Of a stretch of DNA of 64,000 nucleotides, positions 1 to 9,493 are shown piece after piece. Position 1 is the stretch's first letter. Each line of letters opens with the position of its first letter. The stretch spans positions 310,001 to 374,000 of the forward strand of contig NZ_FIZW01000002.1 in the NCBI RefSeq assembly GCF_900059565.1, written 5' to 3'. The notes below the pieces were generated by a model. It saw nothing but the letters and a program-made list of their open reading frames with translations, ran no database searches and was not told where the DNA came from. Both the position numbers and the translations under genes were made by a program. This stretch comes from Murdochiella massiliensis (GTDB taxonomy: Bacteria; Bacillota; Clostridia; Tissierellales; Peptoniphilaceae).

Positions 1-400
1 CATCCAACGTATATTCCACGACGACATCCTCTGCGTTGGCTAAGTAGACCGGCATCTTCTTTGTGCAAAACTCACTCAATGCCTGTCGGCAGACACCACA
101 GGGCGTCGTAAACGACGCGGTGAGCATCTTCTCACCCTCCTGCCTTCCCACAATGGCGATGGCCTGAAACGACCGTGCTCCTTCGGAAACAGCCTTATAA
201 AGAGCCGTTCGTTCGGCACAGGTTCCCGGAGAGAACGCGGCGTTTTCAATATTGCAGCCGCTCCAAATCACGCCGTGGTCATCCAAGAGGGCTGCGCCCA
301 CCTGAAAGTGGGAATATGGAGAATACGCATTAGCCAATGCTTCCTCTGCGGCATCCACAAGCGTTTTTTGGGGACAATTTTGCCTGGTCCATTTCTTCAT
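1..400 (-). CDS. cdd: Cytidine deaminase, 3' end cut by window edge
   Basis: Zinc enzyme that deaminates cytidine and deoxycytidine to uridine and deoxyuridine in the cytosol for pyrimidine salvage. The 133 visible residues show the family core: YSPYSHFQVGAA near residues 26-37, the zinc/proton-relay motif CAE at 61-63, and PCGVC at 100-104, which supplies the other two zinc cysteines. The C-terminus lies outside the window. The ATG at 398-400 follows a TAAGGAG ribosome binding site. It begins 10 bp after the stop of the pyrimidine nucleoside phosphorylase gene, so the two are probably co-transcribed and act in one salvage route. Confidence 0.95.
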   Translation of the reverse strand, partial: MKKWTRQNCPQKTLVDAAEEALANAYSPYSHFQVGAALLDDHGVIWSGCNIENAAFSPGTCAERTALYKAVSEGARSFQAIAIVGRQEGEKMLTASFTTPCGVCRQALSEFCTKKMPVYLANAEDVVVEYTLD

Positions 401-410
401 CGTTTTCTCC

Positions 411-1751
411 TTATGCATTCGCCTCGGTAAGCGTCACGCCGTCTTTGCGTACCACGGCATACACCGGCGTATGCGCACGTTCAACCGGCTCCGTTGTGAG
501 AGTATAGGCCGATTGGGCAAGCGCTACGGCTTCGGCTCCTTTTGTCTCGTCATTCGCTTCGACGGTAAACAGAACCTCGCCTTTTTTGGCCGGATCACCC
601 ACTTTTTTGTACACATACAGACCTACCGCCGGATCAATCCGATCTTCTGTGCGCCGTCTGCCGGCACCTAAAAGGAGCGAGCTCTTTCCGATGGTTTCCG
701 CATTGATGGCGGAGACGATCCCGTCCTGTTCCGCTCGACCGGCAAGGGAATATTCAGCTTTGGGGAAGTGAGAAGGATCATCGATATAGGTCACATCGCC
801 GCCCTGATTCTTAACCATGGCTTTAAATTTGGAAAGCGCCTTTCCGGAGGTGATCGCTTCGTGAACAAGGCTTTCCGCTTCTTCTTGGCTCTTTGCGCAT
901 TCTCCGGCAATCAGCATCGCTTCCGCCAGCGCATAGCATTCCGCACGGAAATCCGCAGGTCCTTCTCCTCTAAGCGTATCCAGCGCTTCTTTGACTTCCA
1001 TGGCATTACCCACCGCGCAGCCTAAGGGCTGTGTCATATCCGTAACTAAAGCAATGGTTTTCTTGCCGTTATCTTCACCAATGCCGACCATGGCTTTTGC
1101 CAGGCGGATCGCCTCTTCAGGCGTCTTCATAAAAGCTCCGGATCCGTACTTCACATCCAGAACAATCGCATCCGAACCGTCGGCTAATTTTTTCGACATG
1201 ATGGATGCCGCAATGAGTGGAAGAGAATCCACCGTACCCGTCACATCGCGCAAGGCATAGAGAACCTTATCCACCGGCGCAATGTCGGCACTTTGGCCGA
1301 TAATCGCAATTCCGTCGCGAGCAACAAATTGCGTAAACTCCTCTTCGCTGATTTCTGTACGAAAACCGGGAATGCTTTCCAATTTATCAATGGTTCCGCC
1401 GGTAAAGCCCAATCCCCGTCCGGACAATTTGGCAATGGGCAAGCCGCAGGCCGCTACAACGGGTGCAATCACCAACGATGTTTTATCGCCGACACCACCG
1501 GAAGAATGTTTATCCACAATGGGATGACGAAGCTCCGGGAAAGAAAGACGATCCCCAGAACAGGCCATTTCCCGCGTCAGGCTGGCCACCTCTCGCCCAT
1601 CCATCCCGGAAAAGAAAATGGCCATGAGCAGAGCGGAAATCTGATAATCCGGAATCGTCTTCGTTTTTACGCCATCGACAAAATACTGAATTTCCTCATC
1701 TGTGAGAGCCTGTCCGTCACGCTTCTTAAGAATGATATCGACGATATTCAT
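411..1751 (-). CDS. pdp: Pyrimidine-nucleoside phosphorylase
   Basis: Splits uridine, deoxyuridine or thymidine with phosphate to give free base and (deoxy)ribose-1-phosphate. At 446 residues it has the length of the thymidine/pyrimidine phosphorylase family. The phosphate-binding motif KHSSGGVGDKT is at residues 81-91 and the glycine-rich SGRGLGFTGGTIDK stretch follows at about 110-123. An N-terminal helical domain, a central nucleotide-binding domain and a C-terminal domain are all present. It lies directly upstream of cdd. Whether it prefers thymidine (deoA) or all pyrimidine nucleosides (pdp) cannot be told from sequence alone; the clostridial context favours pdp. Confidence 0.93.
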   Translation of the reverse strand: MNIVDIILKKRDGQALTDEEIQYFVDGVKTKTIPDYQISALLMAIFFSGMDGREVASLTREMACSGDRLSFPELRHPIVDKHSSGGVGDKTSLVIAPVVAACGLPIAKLSGRGLGFTGGTIDKLESIPGFRTEISEEEFTQFVARDGIAIIGQSADIAPVDKVLYALRDVTGTVDSLPLIAASIMSKKLADGSDAIVLDVKYGSGAFMKTPEEAIRLAKAMVGIGEDNGKKTIALVTDMTQPLGCAVGNAMEVKEALDTLRGEGPADFRAECYALAEAMLIAGECAKSQEEAESLVHEAITSGKALSKFKAMVKNQGGDVTYIDDPSHFPKAEYSLAGRAEQDGIVSAINAETIGKSSLLLGAGRRRTEDRIDPAVGLYVYKKVGDPAKKGEVLFTVEANDETKGAEAVALAQSAYTLTTEPVERAHTPVYAVVRKDGVTLTEANA

Positions 1752-1764
1752 GGTTCCTCCTTGA

Positions 1765-2670
1765 TCAGTGAATGGACTGCGATGTCAACGTTACGACGAC
1801 CAGTTCCTGGTCGTTAAACAGGCGAAAGGGAAACCGGGGGCCACCCATACCGGTGGACACCACCATGCTCTGTTTGCCGCTTTGATAGACGCCTTTACTG
1901 TACGCCGGAAAAAAGCTGCGCTCAGGCGACAGCAGACCGCCGATGAACGGCAGACGAATGACGCCGCCATGGACATGGCCGGACAGGATCAGATCCGCGC
2001 CCCAATCCACATAGGTTTGGAAAGGCAACGGATTATGTGCCAACAGAACAGTGTAGCCGTCACCTTTTTCTCCCAACAATTCGTCCATCTTCGGGGGTGA
2101 AGAGTACTCATAGCAGCCCAGCGGCTCCATCAGCCCGACAAGGCGAATGGTCGCTTCACGATGCATCAGTGTAACTGTGCGATTTTCGAGCCGAATGACG
2201 CCAATCGCATCGAGGTCTTTATAGAACGCCTCTGCATTTTCCATACTTTGATCACGATAGAGTTCGTGGTTTCCGCGAATATAATAGGTCGGATACTTTT
2301 CCGCAATCGGTTTAAGTTCATCGATTACCGCATCCGTATTTTGCGTGCGTCGAGAAACAATATCCCCCGTGAGCACGACGATATTGGGTTCAGCTTCGTC
2401 AATCGCTTCCAGCAGTTTACTTCCGTCTTGTCCGAAAACATTGTCGTGCAAGTCCGATATCTGGGCAATGCGGTAATTGTTAAATGCATTCGGCAGGAAA
2501 GGACTTTCCACCGTGTATTCTGTCGTTTTGAATGTCATATTACTCCGATAAATGGAGAAAAGTACGCTGAACAGCAGGAGTGCACCGAGAACGAGCACAA
2601 TCACACGATGCCACTTCCCCATCAAATCACTCAGCGGCCTTTTCTTTTTTCGTTTTCTTGTCGAAGCCAT
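1765..2670 (-). CDS. Membrane-anchored metallophosphoesterase (YkuE/YaeI-like)
   Basis: Predicted calcineurin-like phosphoesterase of 301 residues. A very basic N-terminus (residues 1-22) is followed by one hydrophobic segment at about 23-40, so the catalytic domain probably sits outside the membrane. Metal-binding motifs are seen in order: SDLHD at 72-76, TGDIVSRR at 101-108, RGNHE at 132-136 and SGHVHGG near 230. Relatives act on lipid or sugar phosphates such as UDP-glucose or UDP-diacylglucosamine, but the substrate here is unknown. It lies 13 bp upstream of pdp and 18 bp downstream of the thioredoxin reductase-like gene, on the same strand. Confidence 0.85.
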   Translation of the reverse strand: MASTRKRKKKRPLSDLMGKWHRVIVLVLGALLLFSVLFSIYRSNMTFKTTEYTVESPFLPNAFNNYRIAQISDLHDNVFGQDGSKLLEAIDEAEPNIVVLTGDIVSRRTQNTDAVIDELKPIAEKYPTYYIRGNHELYRDQSMENAEAFYKDLDAIGVIRLENRTVTLMHREATIRLVGLMEPLGCYEYSSPPKMDELLGEKGDGYTVLLAHNPLPFQTYVDWGADLILSGHVHGGVIRLPFIGGLLSPERSFFPAYSKGVYQSGKQSMVVSTGMGGPRFPFRLFNDQELVVVTLTSQSIH

Positions 2671-2688
2671 GCTTGCTCCGTTCTCTTT

Positions 2689-3630
2689 CTACTGCTTCTG
2701 ATCCAAATAACGTCCCGCCTCAATCGCTGCCGTCGCACCGTCCGAAAGAGCGCCGACAATTTGACGCACAGTTTTTGTACGTACATCCCCCGCGGCAAAT
2801 ACGCCTTCCACATTGGTTTTTGTGTCCTCTCCGGCCACAATGTAACCTGCGTCATCCAGGGTAACCTGCCCCTGATAAAGCGAGGTGTTAGGGATCATAC
2901 CGATGTAAATAAACAGGCCAAAATCTCCTTCAACCGTCTCTTCTTTTCCCGTGACATTATTGCGCATGACAAACGAGCTCAGCATCGGATCACCGCCGAG
3001 TCGAACCACTTCCGTGTTCAAGACGACGTGAATTTTACCGGACGCCTGCGCCCGTTCCTGAAGCAATTTGGTTGCACGCGGCATATGCCCGCGATAAAGG
3101 ATCGTCACGTTATCGCTGAGCGTGGAAAGATAGAGGCCTTCATCAAATGCGGCATCACCGCCACCGACCACATAGATGGGAAGGCCGGCAAAAAACGGGC
3201 CGTCACAAGTAGCGCAATAGCCCAAACCCCGCCCGACATACGCGTCTTCTCCCGGCAAGCCGAGAGTACGCGGATTCGCGCCCGTAGCAAGAATGACTGC
3301 TCCCGCCTCCCAGACGTTCTCTTCGGTTTCTACGCGCTTCGGTGTCGAATCTAAGGCAACACTTGTCACCTCACCGCGCAAAAACTGCGCACCGAAATGT
3401 TCGGCCTGCTCTTTCATGCGATCGGCAAGCACACTCGGGTCGCTGTCCCCGCCGGGCATATTCTCAATGACCGCCGTAACCATCATTTGTCCGCCGATGG
3501 TCTCCTTTTCCAGCACGACGACTTTTTTTCCGCTTCGTGCCGCATAGAGTGCAGCAGAAAGTCCTGCCGGACCACCGCCAATGACGAGGATATCTACGCT
3601 TTTTCTATCTTTATTCAGTCCTTCGCTCAT
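2689..3630 (-). CDS. trxB: Thioredoxin-disulfide reductase-like flavoprotein
   Basis: FAD/NADPH-dependent pyridine nucleotide-disulfide oxidoreductase of 313 residues. The FAD motif GGGPAGLSAA is at 18-27, the redox-active CATC followed by DGPFF at 139-147, a second dinucleotide fold VVGGGDAA at about 154-161, and the C-terminal FAD contact GVFAAGDVR. The CxxC placement in the NADPH domain is that of low-molecular-weight thioredoxin reductases, which keep thioredoxin or a related CxxC protein reduced. No thioredoxin gene is adjacent, so the partner is unknown. The start overlaps the stop of the HAD phosphatase gene by 4 bp (ATGA), indicating translational coupling. Confidence 0.88.
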   Translation of the reverse strand: MSEGLNKDRKSVDILVIGGGPAGLSAALYAARSGKKVVVLEKETIGGQMMVTAVIENMPGGDSDPSVLADRMKEQAEHFGAQFLRGEVTSVALDSTPKRVETEENVWEAGAVILATGANPRTLGLPGEDAYVGRGLGYCATCDGPFFAGLPIYVVGGGDAAFDEGLYLSTLSDNVTILYRGHMPRATKLLQERAQASGKIHVVLNTEVVRLGGDPMLSSFVMRNNVTGKEETVEGDFGLFIYIGMIPNTSLYQGQVTLDDAGYIVAGEDTKTNVEGVFAAGDVRTKTVRQIVGALSDGATAAIEAGRYLDQKQ

Positions 3631-4454
3631 GACCAGAGTCCCTCTTCCTTCAGTTGCTCCAATGCCTGTGCAACACCGTATTCGGAATACGAAGACGTCA
3701 CACGATCCGCAATTTCCTTAACTTCAGGAAGCGCATTTCCCATGGCAATTCCCATCCCGGCCTCAGCAATCATGCGGCTGTCGTTAGCATAATCCCCCAT
3801 GGCACAAATCTCTTCGGAGGAAAGGTCGAGCTCTTGCGCAATCACCTGTATGCCGTTCCATTTGTCCACGCCCTCGGACATCACCTCCACAAGTCCCTTT
3901 CCGGACATGGTGATGGAAACGGACGACAATCCCCGCAATTCGCGAAGTAAAGCATTTTGCAGATCCACATCCTCCCCCGGAAAATACTGTATCTTCAGCA
4001 TTTCCTGAGAGCCCATTTCCAGATCGGCACGCTCCTGAATATGGATGTTGCATTGCATACGCATACCATAATCGGTCTTCGAAGCAATCAGATGATCAAA
4101 CCGTTCCGGCCAACAATAGGGCGAAAACAATGTCTCCTGCGAATAGAAATGAAAATAAATCCGGTGTCGAATCCCAATCTGAATGAGCTGAACAGCGACC
4201 GGAGTATCAATCGCCTCTTTGTAAAGCACTTTTCCGTCCGGAGTCGCGACTACCGCACCGTTTGAACCGATGCAATACGCGCGAAGGCCTGCCTGTGCAG
4301 CCAGAAATTGCGGCGAGCGCAAAACACGTCCCGTCACCAGCGCGACGGTCTTTCCCGCATTTTGCAAAGCGCGCAGGCTCTCCCGATTTCTTCCGTTGAT
4401 ACTTCCGTCAACCAATAGCGTATTATCGAGATCAAACGCGAAGAGCTTCAGCAT
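3627..4454 (-). CDS. Cof-type HAD-superfamily phosphatase
   Basis: Cytosolic sugar-phosphate or FMN-type phosphatase of 275 residues. The HAD nucleophile motif FDLDNT is at residues 7-12, motif II VTGR near 45 and motif [12 protein letters not shown] near the C-terminus, with the alpha/beta cap domain between them typical of Cof/YidA proteins. The frame is open further upstream, but that part only shadows the copper ATPase gene. The ATG at 4452-4454 is preceded by GAGGAGCAAGT and begins the conserved domain directly. It overlaps the end of the copper ATPase gene by 7 bp. Substrate unknown. Confidence 0.85.
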   Translation of the reverse strand: MLKLFAFDLDNTLLVDGSINGRNRESLRALQNAGKTVALVTGRVLRSPQFLAAQAGLRAYCIGSNGAVVATPDGKVLYKEAIDTPVAVQLIQIGIRHRIYFHFYSQETLFSPYCWPERFDHLIASKTDYGMRMQCNIHIQERADLEMGSQEMLKIQYFPGEDVDLQNALLRELRGLSSVSITMSGKGLVEVMSEGVDKWNGIQVIAQELDLSSEEICAMGDYANDSRMIAEAGMGIAMGNALPEVKEIADRVTSSYSEYGVAQALEQLKEEGLWS

Positions 4455-4666
4455 ACTTGCTCCTCGATGCCACTTACCGTATAGCCGGCATCCTCGACGG
4501 CCTGAATTAACTCCTCGTCCCGAATTTCTTTTGTCAACGTCACTTCGGCAATCGCCTTTTCTAAATCCACCTCGGCATGAACGCCTTCCAATGCGTTCAA
4601 CGCATCCTGCACGTGCTTTTGACAATGGGCGCACGACATCCCCTTGATGGTTAATTGTTTTTTCAC
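4448..4666 (-). CDS. copZ: Putative free CopZ copper chaperone from an internal start within copA
   Basis: Inside the copA frame, GAAAGGAG lies 6 bp upstream of an in-frame GTG at 4664-4666. Starting there gives a 72-residue protein: a short KKQLTIKG strand, the metal loop MSCAHC and the beta-alpha-beta fold of a full CopZ chaperone, ending at the shared stop. Length and start match stand-alone CopZ proteins, which hand Cu(I) to the ATPase. Seen: the Shine-Dalgarno, the spacing and the exact domain boundary. Inferred: that initiation happens here in the cell. Alternatively the motif is left over from an ancestral separate copZ gene that fused in frame with copA. Confidence 0.55.
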   Translation of the reverse strand: MKKQLTIKGMSCAHCQKHVQDALNALEGVHAEVDLEKAIAEVTLTKEIRDEELIQAVEDAGYTVSGIEEQVC

Positions 4667-7174
4667 GATCTTCTCCTTTCCGACAAAACGCGCATCGGCA
4701 CTTCTTCCATTCATCATGTCTTCCGTCTCTTTTTCAGGCCGTACGACATTCCTCTTTCGATCAACGGTTTGCGCTGTACTGTTTTTATTGTACCCAATCG
4801 TCCTGTTGAAGGAACGAATGTTGATGGTTGATTCCTCACTTTTTGACGAAGAAACAACCGCGTCCTGTTTCACGCGAAAGCGCTGTAGCGTAAGAGCGTT
4901 GGCCATAACAAACACGGACGAAAGGCTCATCGCCGCGGCTGCAATCATGGGATTAAGCGTCAAACCGAAGGAAGGATAGAGCGCTCCGGCAGCGAGCGGT
5001 ATACACAGAACGTTATAGAAAAACGCCCAGAACAGATTCTGACGAATTTTGGTTGTCGTACGGGCCGAAAGATCAATGGCCGTCGCGACATCGCGCAGAT
5101 CAGAACGAATCAGAACCATATCCGCCGAATCCACAGCCACATCCGTTCCGGCGCCGATGGCGATGCCGACATCCGCTCGCACCAGCGCAGGCGCATCATT
5201 GATGCCGTCGCCCACCATGCCCAGAAAGCCGTCATGGGTTTCCTGCCAGGTACGCAGAACCTTTTCTTTGTCCTGTGGCAGAAGGCCGGCAACAAAGTTG
5301 TCCATGCCGAGATCCTTCGCAATCGCAGCAGCCGTGCGCGGATTATCCCCCGTCAACATCATCGGCGTGATGCCACGCGCCGAAATTTCCTGTATGGCCA
5401 CTCGACTGGTCGGTTTGATGACGTCCGCTATACCGAAAATAGCCGCCAGTTTGTCGTCCACTGCAAAATAGATGGGCGTCTTTCCCTCTTCGGCCAACGC
5501 CTCCGCGAAAGAAAGAAAATCTTCAATCGAAATACCTACCTCCTGCATCATACGTGCATTGCCGGCGACAAGCGAGAGCGTCGTTCCGTCTTGGATTAAC
5601 GAGGCACGAACTCCCATTCCGGGATAAGCCGAAAACGCCTCTACCGGCTGAAAAGAAACCGAATACGATTTTGCCGCCTCCACCACGGCAAGCGCAAGGG
5701 GCTGTTCCGATTGCGCCTCAAGCGAACCCGCAAGCGTAAGAAGTGTCTTGCTGTCCAGATCCTCACGAAGGAACAGGTCTGTCACCCGGGGGCGTCCTTC
5801 GGTGATTGTTCCCGTCTTGTCCAGAGCGAGCAGCTCCACTTCATGTAGACGTTCCAATGCTTCAGCCGATTTGATCAGCAACCCGTTTTCCGCCGCTTTT
5901 CCCGTGGCGACCATTACGACCACCGGCGTGGCCAGGCCGAGCGCACAGGGACAGGAAATAACCAATACCGAAATAGCAAGGCGTAGTGCAAAGGTAAACG
6001 GCTGCCCGACCACCAGCCAGACGAAAAAAGTCAAAAGCGAAATACCGATTACCGTCGGAACAAAAATCGCAGAAATTTTATCTGCCAGCGCCTGCATCGG
6101 CGCCTTTGTCGCCTGCGCCTCTTCCACGAGGGTGATAATCTTTGCGAGTGTGGTTTCTTCGCCCACCGCCGTCGCACGAAAGCGAAAAGCACCGACGGTA
6201 TTCATGGTGGCGCCGGTCACCCGATCCCCCACCTGTTTTTCCACCGGAATGCTCTCTCCCGTAATCGCCGATTCATCGACGCTGCTTTGCCCTTCAACCA
6301 CTACGCCATCCAAGGCAATACGCTCTCCCGGCCGTACACAAAGAATGTCTCCCTTTACCACGTCTTCTATGGGAACGATGACCTCTTCTCCATCACGCCA
6401 TACGCGCGCTGTCTTCGGCTGCAAAGCCATCAGCGAGCGAAGCGAATGCGTGGTTTTTTGTTTGCTTCGAACTTCCCCGTACTTGCCCAGCGTAATCAGT
6501 GTCAAAATGGTACCCGCCCCTTCAAAATAGAGGTCATGACGATAGTGCATTGCGCGTTCGGCATCATCGAATCCCAGCCCGTAGCTGATCTGAAAGAGCG
6601 CAAATATGCCATAAAAAACGGCTGCTGCCGCACCAACAGCAATTAACGAATCCATATTCGGCTGTCCCCGACGAAGACTCTTAAAACCGCTGATAAAATA
6701 GATGCGATTGACAAACACAATGGGTAACACGAGCAGAAACTGCGCCAAAGCAAAATTCATGCTTCCGTTCAGGCCGAGAAAAAATGCCGGAAGAGGCAAG
6801 CCGAACATCGGCCCCATGGCAATGGTAAGCAGCAACAATAGAAAGGGAACGGAGATTTTTAATCGCTTGCGCATATCTTTTGCCTGCTGGGCAAAAGGAT
6901 TTTCATCGTTCTCTCTGTGATCATCGGATCCGGTGTGCTTGACCGATGTGCTCTGTTTGCGATAGGCATGATAACCCGCTTTATCTACTGCCTCTTCGAT
7001 GGCCTGCGCACGGACCGGTTCATCGTCAAACTCGACTTCCATCGCATTGGTCATGAGACTCACTCGCACATCCGCTACGCCATCAATGGCGGAAACTGCC
7101 CGTTCCACCGCATGTTGACAGGCTGCACAGGTCATTCCCTCTACGACAAAATGCTCTTTCTTCCTTTTTTCCAT
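4448..7174 (-). CDS. copA: Copper-translocating P-type ATPase with fused C-terminal CopZ-like domain
   Basis: P1B-type ATPase of 908 residues that exports Cu(I). In order: an N-terminal heavy-metal domain with MTCAAC at 14-19, transmembrane helices from about 107, the actuator loop with TGES at 305-308, the intramembrane copper site CPC at 408-410, the phosphorylation motif DKTGT at 452-456, the ATP-binding domain with GDGINDAP, and the last helices. A polar linker of roughly 65 residues then leads to a second heavy-metal domain with MSCAHC. A C-terminal metal domain after such a linker is unusual, since CopZ is normally a separate gene. A ribosome binding site and GTG inside the frame suggest a free CopZ is also made. 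No CopY or CsoR regulator gene is adjacent. Confidence 0.93.
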   Translation of the reverse strand: MEKRKKEHFVVEGMTCAACQHAVERAVSAIDGVADVRVSLMTNAMEVEFDDEPVRAQAIEEAVDKAGYHAYRKQSTSVKHTGSDDHRENDENPFAQQAKDMRKRLKISVPFLLLLLTIAMGPMFGLPLPAFFLGLNGSMNFALAQFLLVLPIVFVNRIYFISGFKSLRRGQPNMDSLIAVGAAAAVFYGIFALFQISYGLGFDDAERAMHYRHDLYFEGAGTILTLITLGKYGEVRSKQKTTHSLRSLMALQPKTARVWRDGEEVIVPIEDVVKGDILCVRPGERIALDGVVVEGQSSVDESAITGESIPVEKQVGDRVTGATMNTVGAFRFRATAVGEETTLAKIITLVEEAQATKAPMQALADKISAIFVPTVIGISLLTFFVWLVVGQPFTFALRLAISVLVISCPCALGLATPVVVMVATGKAAENGLLIKSAEALERLHEVELLALDKTGTITEGRPRVTDLFLREDLDSKTLLTLAGSLEAQSEQPLALAVVEAAKSYSVSFQPVEAFSAYPGMGVRASLIQDGTTLSLVAGNARMMQEVGISIEDFLSFAEALAEEGKTPIYFAVDDKLAAIFGIADVIKPTSRVAIQEISARGITPMMLTGDNPRTAAAIAKDLGMDNFVAGLLPQDKEKVLRTWQETHDGFLGMVGDGINDAPALVRADVGIAIGAGTDVAVDSADMVLIRSDLRDVATAIDLSARTTTKIRQNLFWAFFYNVLCIPLAAGALYPSFGLTLNPMIAAAAMSLSSVFVMANALTLQRFRVKQDAVVSSSKSEESTINIRSFNRTIGYNKNSTAQTVDRKRNVVRPEKETEDMMNGRSADARFVGKEKIVKKQLTIKGMSCAHCQKHVQDALNALEGVHAEVDLEKAIAEVTLTKEIRDEELIQAVEDAGYTVSGIEEQVC

Positions 7175-7460
7175 TCTATGTTGCTCCTATTCTTCTCTCA
7201 CTTTTGTTGTTGGCAAAGGAGTCGAGACGGGAGAATGGTTATCCTTCCTCTTTTTCTCCTTCTCTATTCGCTTCTTTTACACTATGAATACCCTTAAGCC
7301 AGCAAAAAAATTTTACCGTAAACAGACACAGAAATACGATTTTCGGGTATAGTGGGATCAAGATACAAGGGTGAAAAACGGCAAGCCAATGATGCCGTTT
7401 TACAAGCAGAACACTGCGGAGATCTTTTTCCGCCACGGTTCTCATCAGAAAGGAGCTTTT
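7175..7460. other. Divergent intergenic region between copA and the DUF5684-like gene
   Basis: No convincing gene. On the plus strand TATAGT at 7348-7353 is a fair -10 for the gene starting at 7461, but no good -35 lies at the right distance. The copper ATPase promoter should be here on the minus strand; a copper-responsive operator could not be recognised by eye. A T-rich, CT-rich stretch fills 7190-7265. Confidence 0.4.
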
Positions 7461-8165
7461 ATGCCTAATGATTTCTACGGATCTTTCGGTGCTGCCTCTC
7501 CAACGGATGCTTTCCTTGAAGAAACGTCAGATTCCATCGCTGGATTCCTCGCCTTTTTCGGCGCATTTTATCTCATTTTTGTGCTTTTTTTCCTGGCCTT
7601 GGCGATTGTTTCGATTATCGCCCAGTGGAAGCTGTATCAGAAAGCTGGTGAATCCGGCTGGAAATGTTTGATTCCCTTCTATAACGAATGGGTTCGCATA
7701 CGTATTGCCCTGGGGCGAACCTCTGTCGGTTGGTTCATTCTTAGTCTTTTTCCCGGTTTGAACCTTATCGAGCGATATTATGTCGGTTTTTATTTCGCCA
7801 AGCGCTATTCGGGAAAAGACAGTATTGCATTGCTTTATCTGCTTCTCCCTCTTGTTACGGCCCTGCTGATGGCCTACAGCAACCGCTATCAGTATATTGC
7901 CAATCGCGATCGGGTAGACAGCGGACGTGGCGGCATTGATGGCGATTGGCCGCTATGGGCAAATGAAGAAGCCCCCTATCGGGCGGATGATCTCTTTTCC
8001 CGGCCGTCCGGTCCGGAAGAGAGAGTCGAAGAACAAGTGCGCTACGATTCGCGTTATGCAAGTCGTGATGAACAGGCACGCAAACCCTACTATACTTCAA
8101 ACGATACGGCAAATGACAGGGAGAATCCAGGCGCTTCCGAACAACAGGAAACAGGTGAGGAATAA
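7461..8165 (+). CDS. Small integral membrane protein, DUF5684-like
   Basis: Protein of 234 residues with several hydrophobic segments in the first 145 residues. The WKLYQKAGESGWKCLIPFYN stretch resembles the DUF5684 family (a signal-peptidase-adjacent or stand-alone membrane domain of unknown function). The C-terminal third, after about residue 150, is hydrophilic and rich in D, R, E and S, so probably disordered and cytosolic. The ATG at 7461 follows AAAGGAGC; an earlier in-frame GTG has no ribosome binding site. It converges on the AAA ATPase gene and shares its terminator region. Function unknown. Confidence 0.75.
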   Translation: MPNDFYGSFGAASPTDAFLEETSDSIAGFLAFFGAFYLIFVLFFLALAIVSIIAQWKLYQKAGESGWKCLIPFYNEWVRIRIALGRTSVGWFILSLFPGLNLIERYYVGFYFAKRYSGKDSIALLYLLLPLVTALLMAYSNRYQYIANRDRVDSGRGGIDGDWPLWANEEAPYRADDLFSRPSGPEERVEEQVRYDSRYASRDEQARKPYYTSNDTANDRENPGASEQQETGEE

Positions 8166-8190
8166 AAACTTCTGAAATGTAGAAAAAGTA

Positions 8191-8291
8191 AAAAAGGACA
8201 GGAAGAACACGCGTCTGATGTGACCCCAATCGTTAGATTTTGGTCTAACTTTTGGGGGTCGGTTCAGAACACGCGTCTCCCTGTCCCTTTT
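8191..8291. terminator. Convergent terminator apparently interrupted by a small palindromic insertion
   Basis: Outer arms AAAAAGGACAGG (8191-8202) and CCTGTCCCTTTT (8280-8291) pair and carry A/T tracts on both sides, as a bidirectional terminator would for the convergent genes flanking it. Between them the 13-bp sequence AGAACACGCGTCT occurs twice (8204-8216 and 8266-8278), bracketing a palindrome with arms TGACCCCAATCGTTAGA and TCTAACTTTTGGGGGTC around TTTTGG. Removing the palindrome and one repeat copy restores an ordinary terminator hairpin. The insertion reading is inference. Confidence 0.6.
8217..8265. repeat. Palindromic element (IS3-end-like), copy 1
   Basis: Imperfect inverted repeat of about 40 bp with GACCCC and GGGGGTC ends and a TTTTGG loop. 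It resembles the palindrome at 35601-35644 in arm ends, core (GTTRGA-TTTTGG-TCYAAC) and size. The GACCCC..AAAGTTGGA/AGTTAGA type of end is known from IS3-family (IS150 group) terminal repeats. It has no coding capacity, so it would be a remnant or a miniature element. It is flanked by a perfect 13-bp direct repeat. Confidence 0.5.
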
Positions 8292-8293
8292 CA

Positions 8294-9493
8294 TCAGTAC
8301 TCGCTATGCAATAAAAAATTAGCCAACGATACAATCCGGACGCCGTTAATATTCCCTTCGGCTAATTCGTCCATCGTCACCACATACTTTGGATAATGGT
8401 CTTTGATCTCAAGAAGATTTGCAATCTCCCGATCAGACTCCTCCGGAAGCATATAACACACCTGAACATAAATCCGCTCATCTCTCCGCACGGCGACAAA
8501 GTCGATTTCCTTTGTGGCATTCTTGCCAATGTACACGTGATACCCCTTACGACGAAGCTCAAAGTAGACTATGTTCTCCAATGTAGCCGCCACCGATTTG
8601 GGATTAAATCCCATCTTGCAGTACTTAAGAGAAACATCTGCAAGATAGAATTTCTCCTGCGTCTTAAGTACAGTCTTTCCCTGCATATCATAGCGTTGAC
8701 AGCGATAGACAACAAAAGCCTTTTCCAGCCAGTCCAAATAATTATAGACAGCTTCCACTGAAAGAGGTCGCTTCTCATTTTTCAAGAATTTTACGATCGC
8801 GTTTGCCGAAAAAGTTTTGCCGACATTCTCCACAATATAGTTCACCACACGATTAAATAAATCAAAATTAGTGATATTGTGCCGTTTGGTGATGTCGCTG
8901 GTAATAACCGTATTATAGATCCCCTCGACGATTTGATATGAAGATCGCTCATCGAAGCCACCTAATGCGACGATGGGAAAGCCTCCCATACGAATGTATT
9001 CATTCAACAGATCTTTCGTTGAACGTGTATCGTCTTTTGTAAACGCCATATACTCCTCAAATGAGAGAGGAAAAACGGGGATAGGGACGTAGCGCCCCGT
9101 CAAATAGGTGGAAATCTCACCGGACATGAGTTTGGAGTTGGAACCCGTTACATAAATGTCGGTGGAAAAATCCTCTAACAAGCTATTGACCGCTTTTTCC
9201 CAACCTTCCACTTCCTGTACTTCATCCAGCAAAAGATAATAGCGATCGCCATCGGTTATCTTCTCTTTTATATCTCTATACATCTTTTTAGCGGTCAAAC
9301 GATCATCCATCTCTTGTGAGGTATAGCGCAACTGGAGGACATGATCTTCCGGAATGCCGCTATTGATCAAGTCCTCTTTTAGCATAGCCAAAATGGTCGA
9401 TTTTCCGCAACGACGAATACCTGCAAGAATCTTTACCAGCGGAACATTTCGATAGGTTCGCAGCTGTTCCAAATAGTAGGGTCTGACAATCAT
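8294..9493 (-). CDS. AAA ATPase with C-terminal DUF4143 domain
   Basis: Protein of 399 residues of the large AAA_14/DUF4143 family common in anaerobes. An N-terminal P-loop GIRRCGKST at 25-33 and a Walker B-like LLLDEVQEV near 90 are followed by the winged-helix and nuclease-like DUF4143 part, with KEIDFVAVR near residue 325 recalling PD-(D/E)XK folds (E and D, then V-x-R in place of the usual lysine). The family is thought to act in DNA-related or stress processes but has no settled function. No partner gene is adjacent. Its 3' end lies against the palindrome-interrupted terminator. Confidence 0.8.
   Translation of the reverse strand: MIVRPYYLEQLRTYRNVPLVKILAGIRRCGKSTILAMLKEDLINSGIPEDHVLQLRYTSQEMDDRLTAKKMYRDIKEKITDGDRYYLLLDEVQEVEGWEKAVNSLLEDFSTDIYVTGSNSKLMSGEISTYLTGRYVPIPVFPLSFEEYMAFTKDDTRSTKDLLNEYIRMGGFPIVALGGFDERSSYQIVEGIYNTVITSDITKRHNITNFDLFNRVVNYIVENVGKTFSANAIVKFLKNEKRPLSVEAVYNYLDWLEKAFVVYRCQRYDMQGKTVLKTQEKFYLADVSLKYCKMGFNPKSVAATLENIVYFELRRKGYHVYIGKNATKEIDFVAVRRDERIYVQVCYMLPEESDREIANLLEIKDHYPKYVVTMDELAEGNINGVRIVSLANFLLHSEY

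Noticed and set aside
4455-4634. N-terminal extension of the HAD phosphatase frame
   Set aside because: It is antisense-like shadow inside copA in another frame, with arginine/glycine-rich composition; the ATG at 4454 with GAGGAGC begins the domain.
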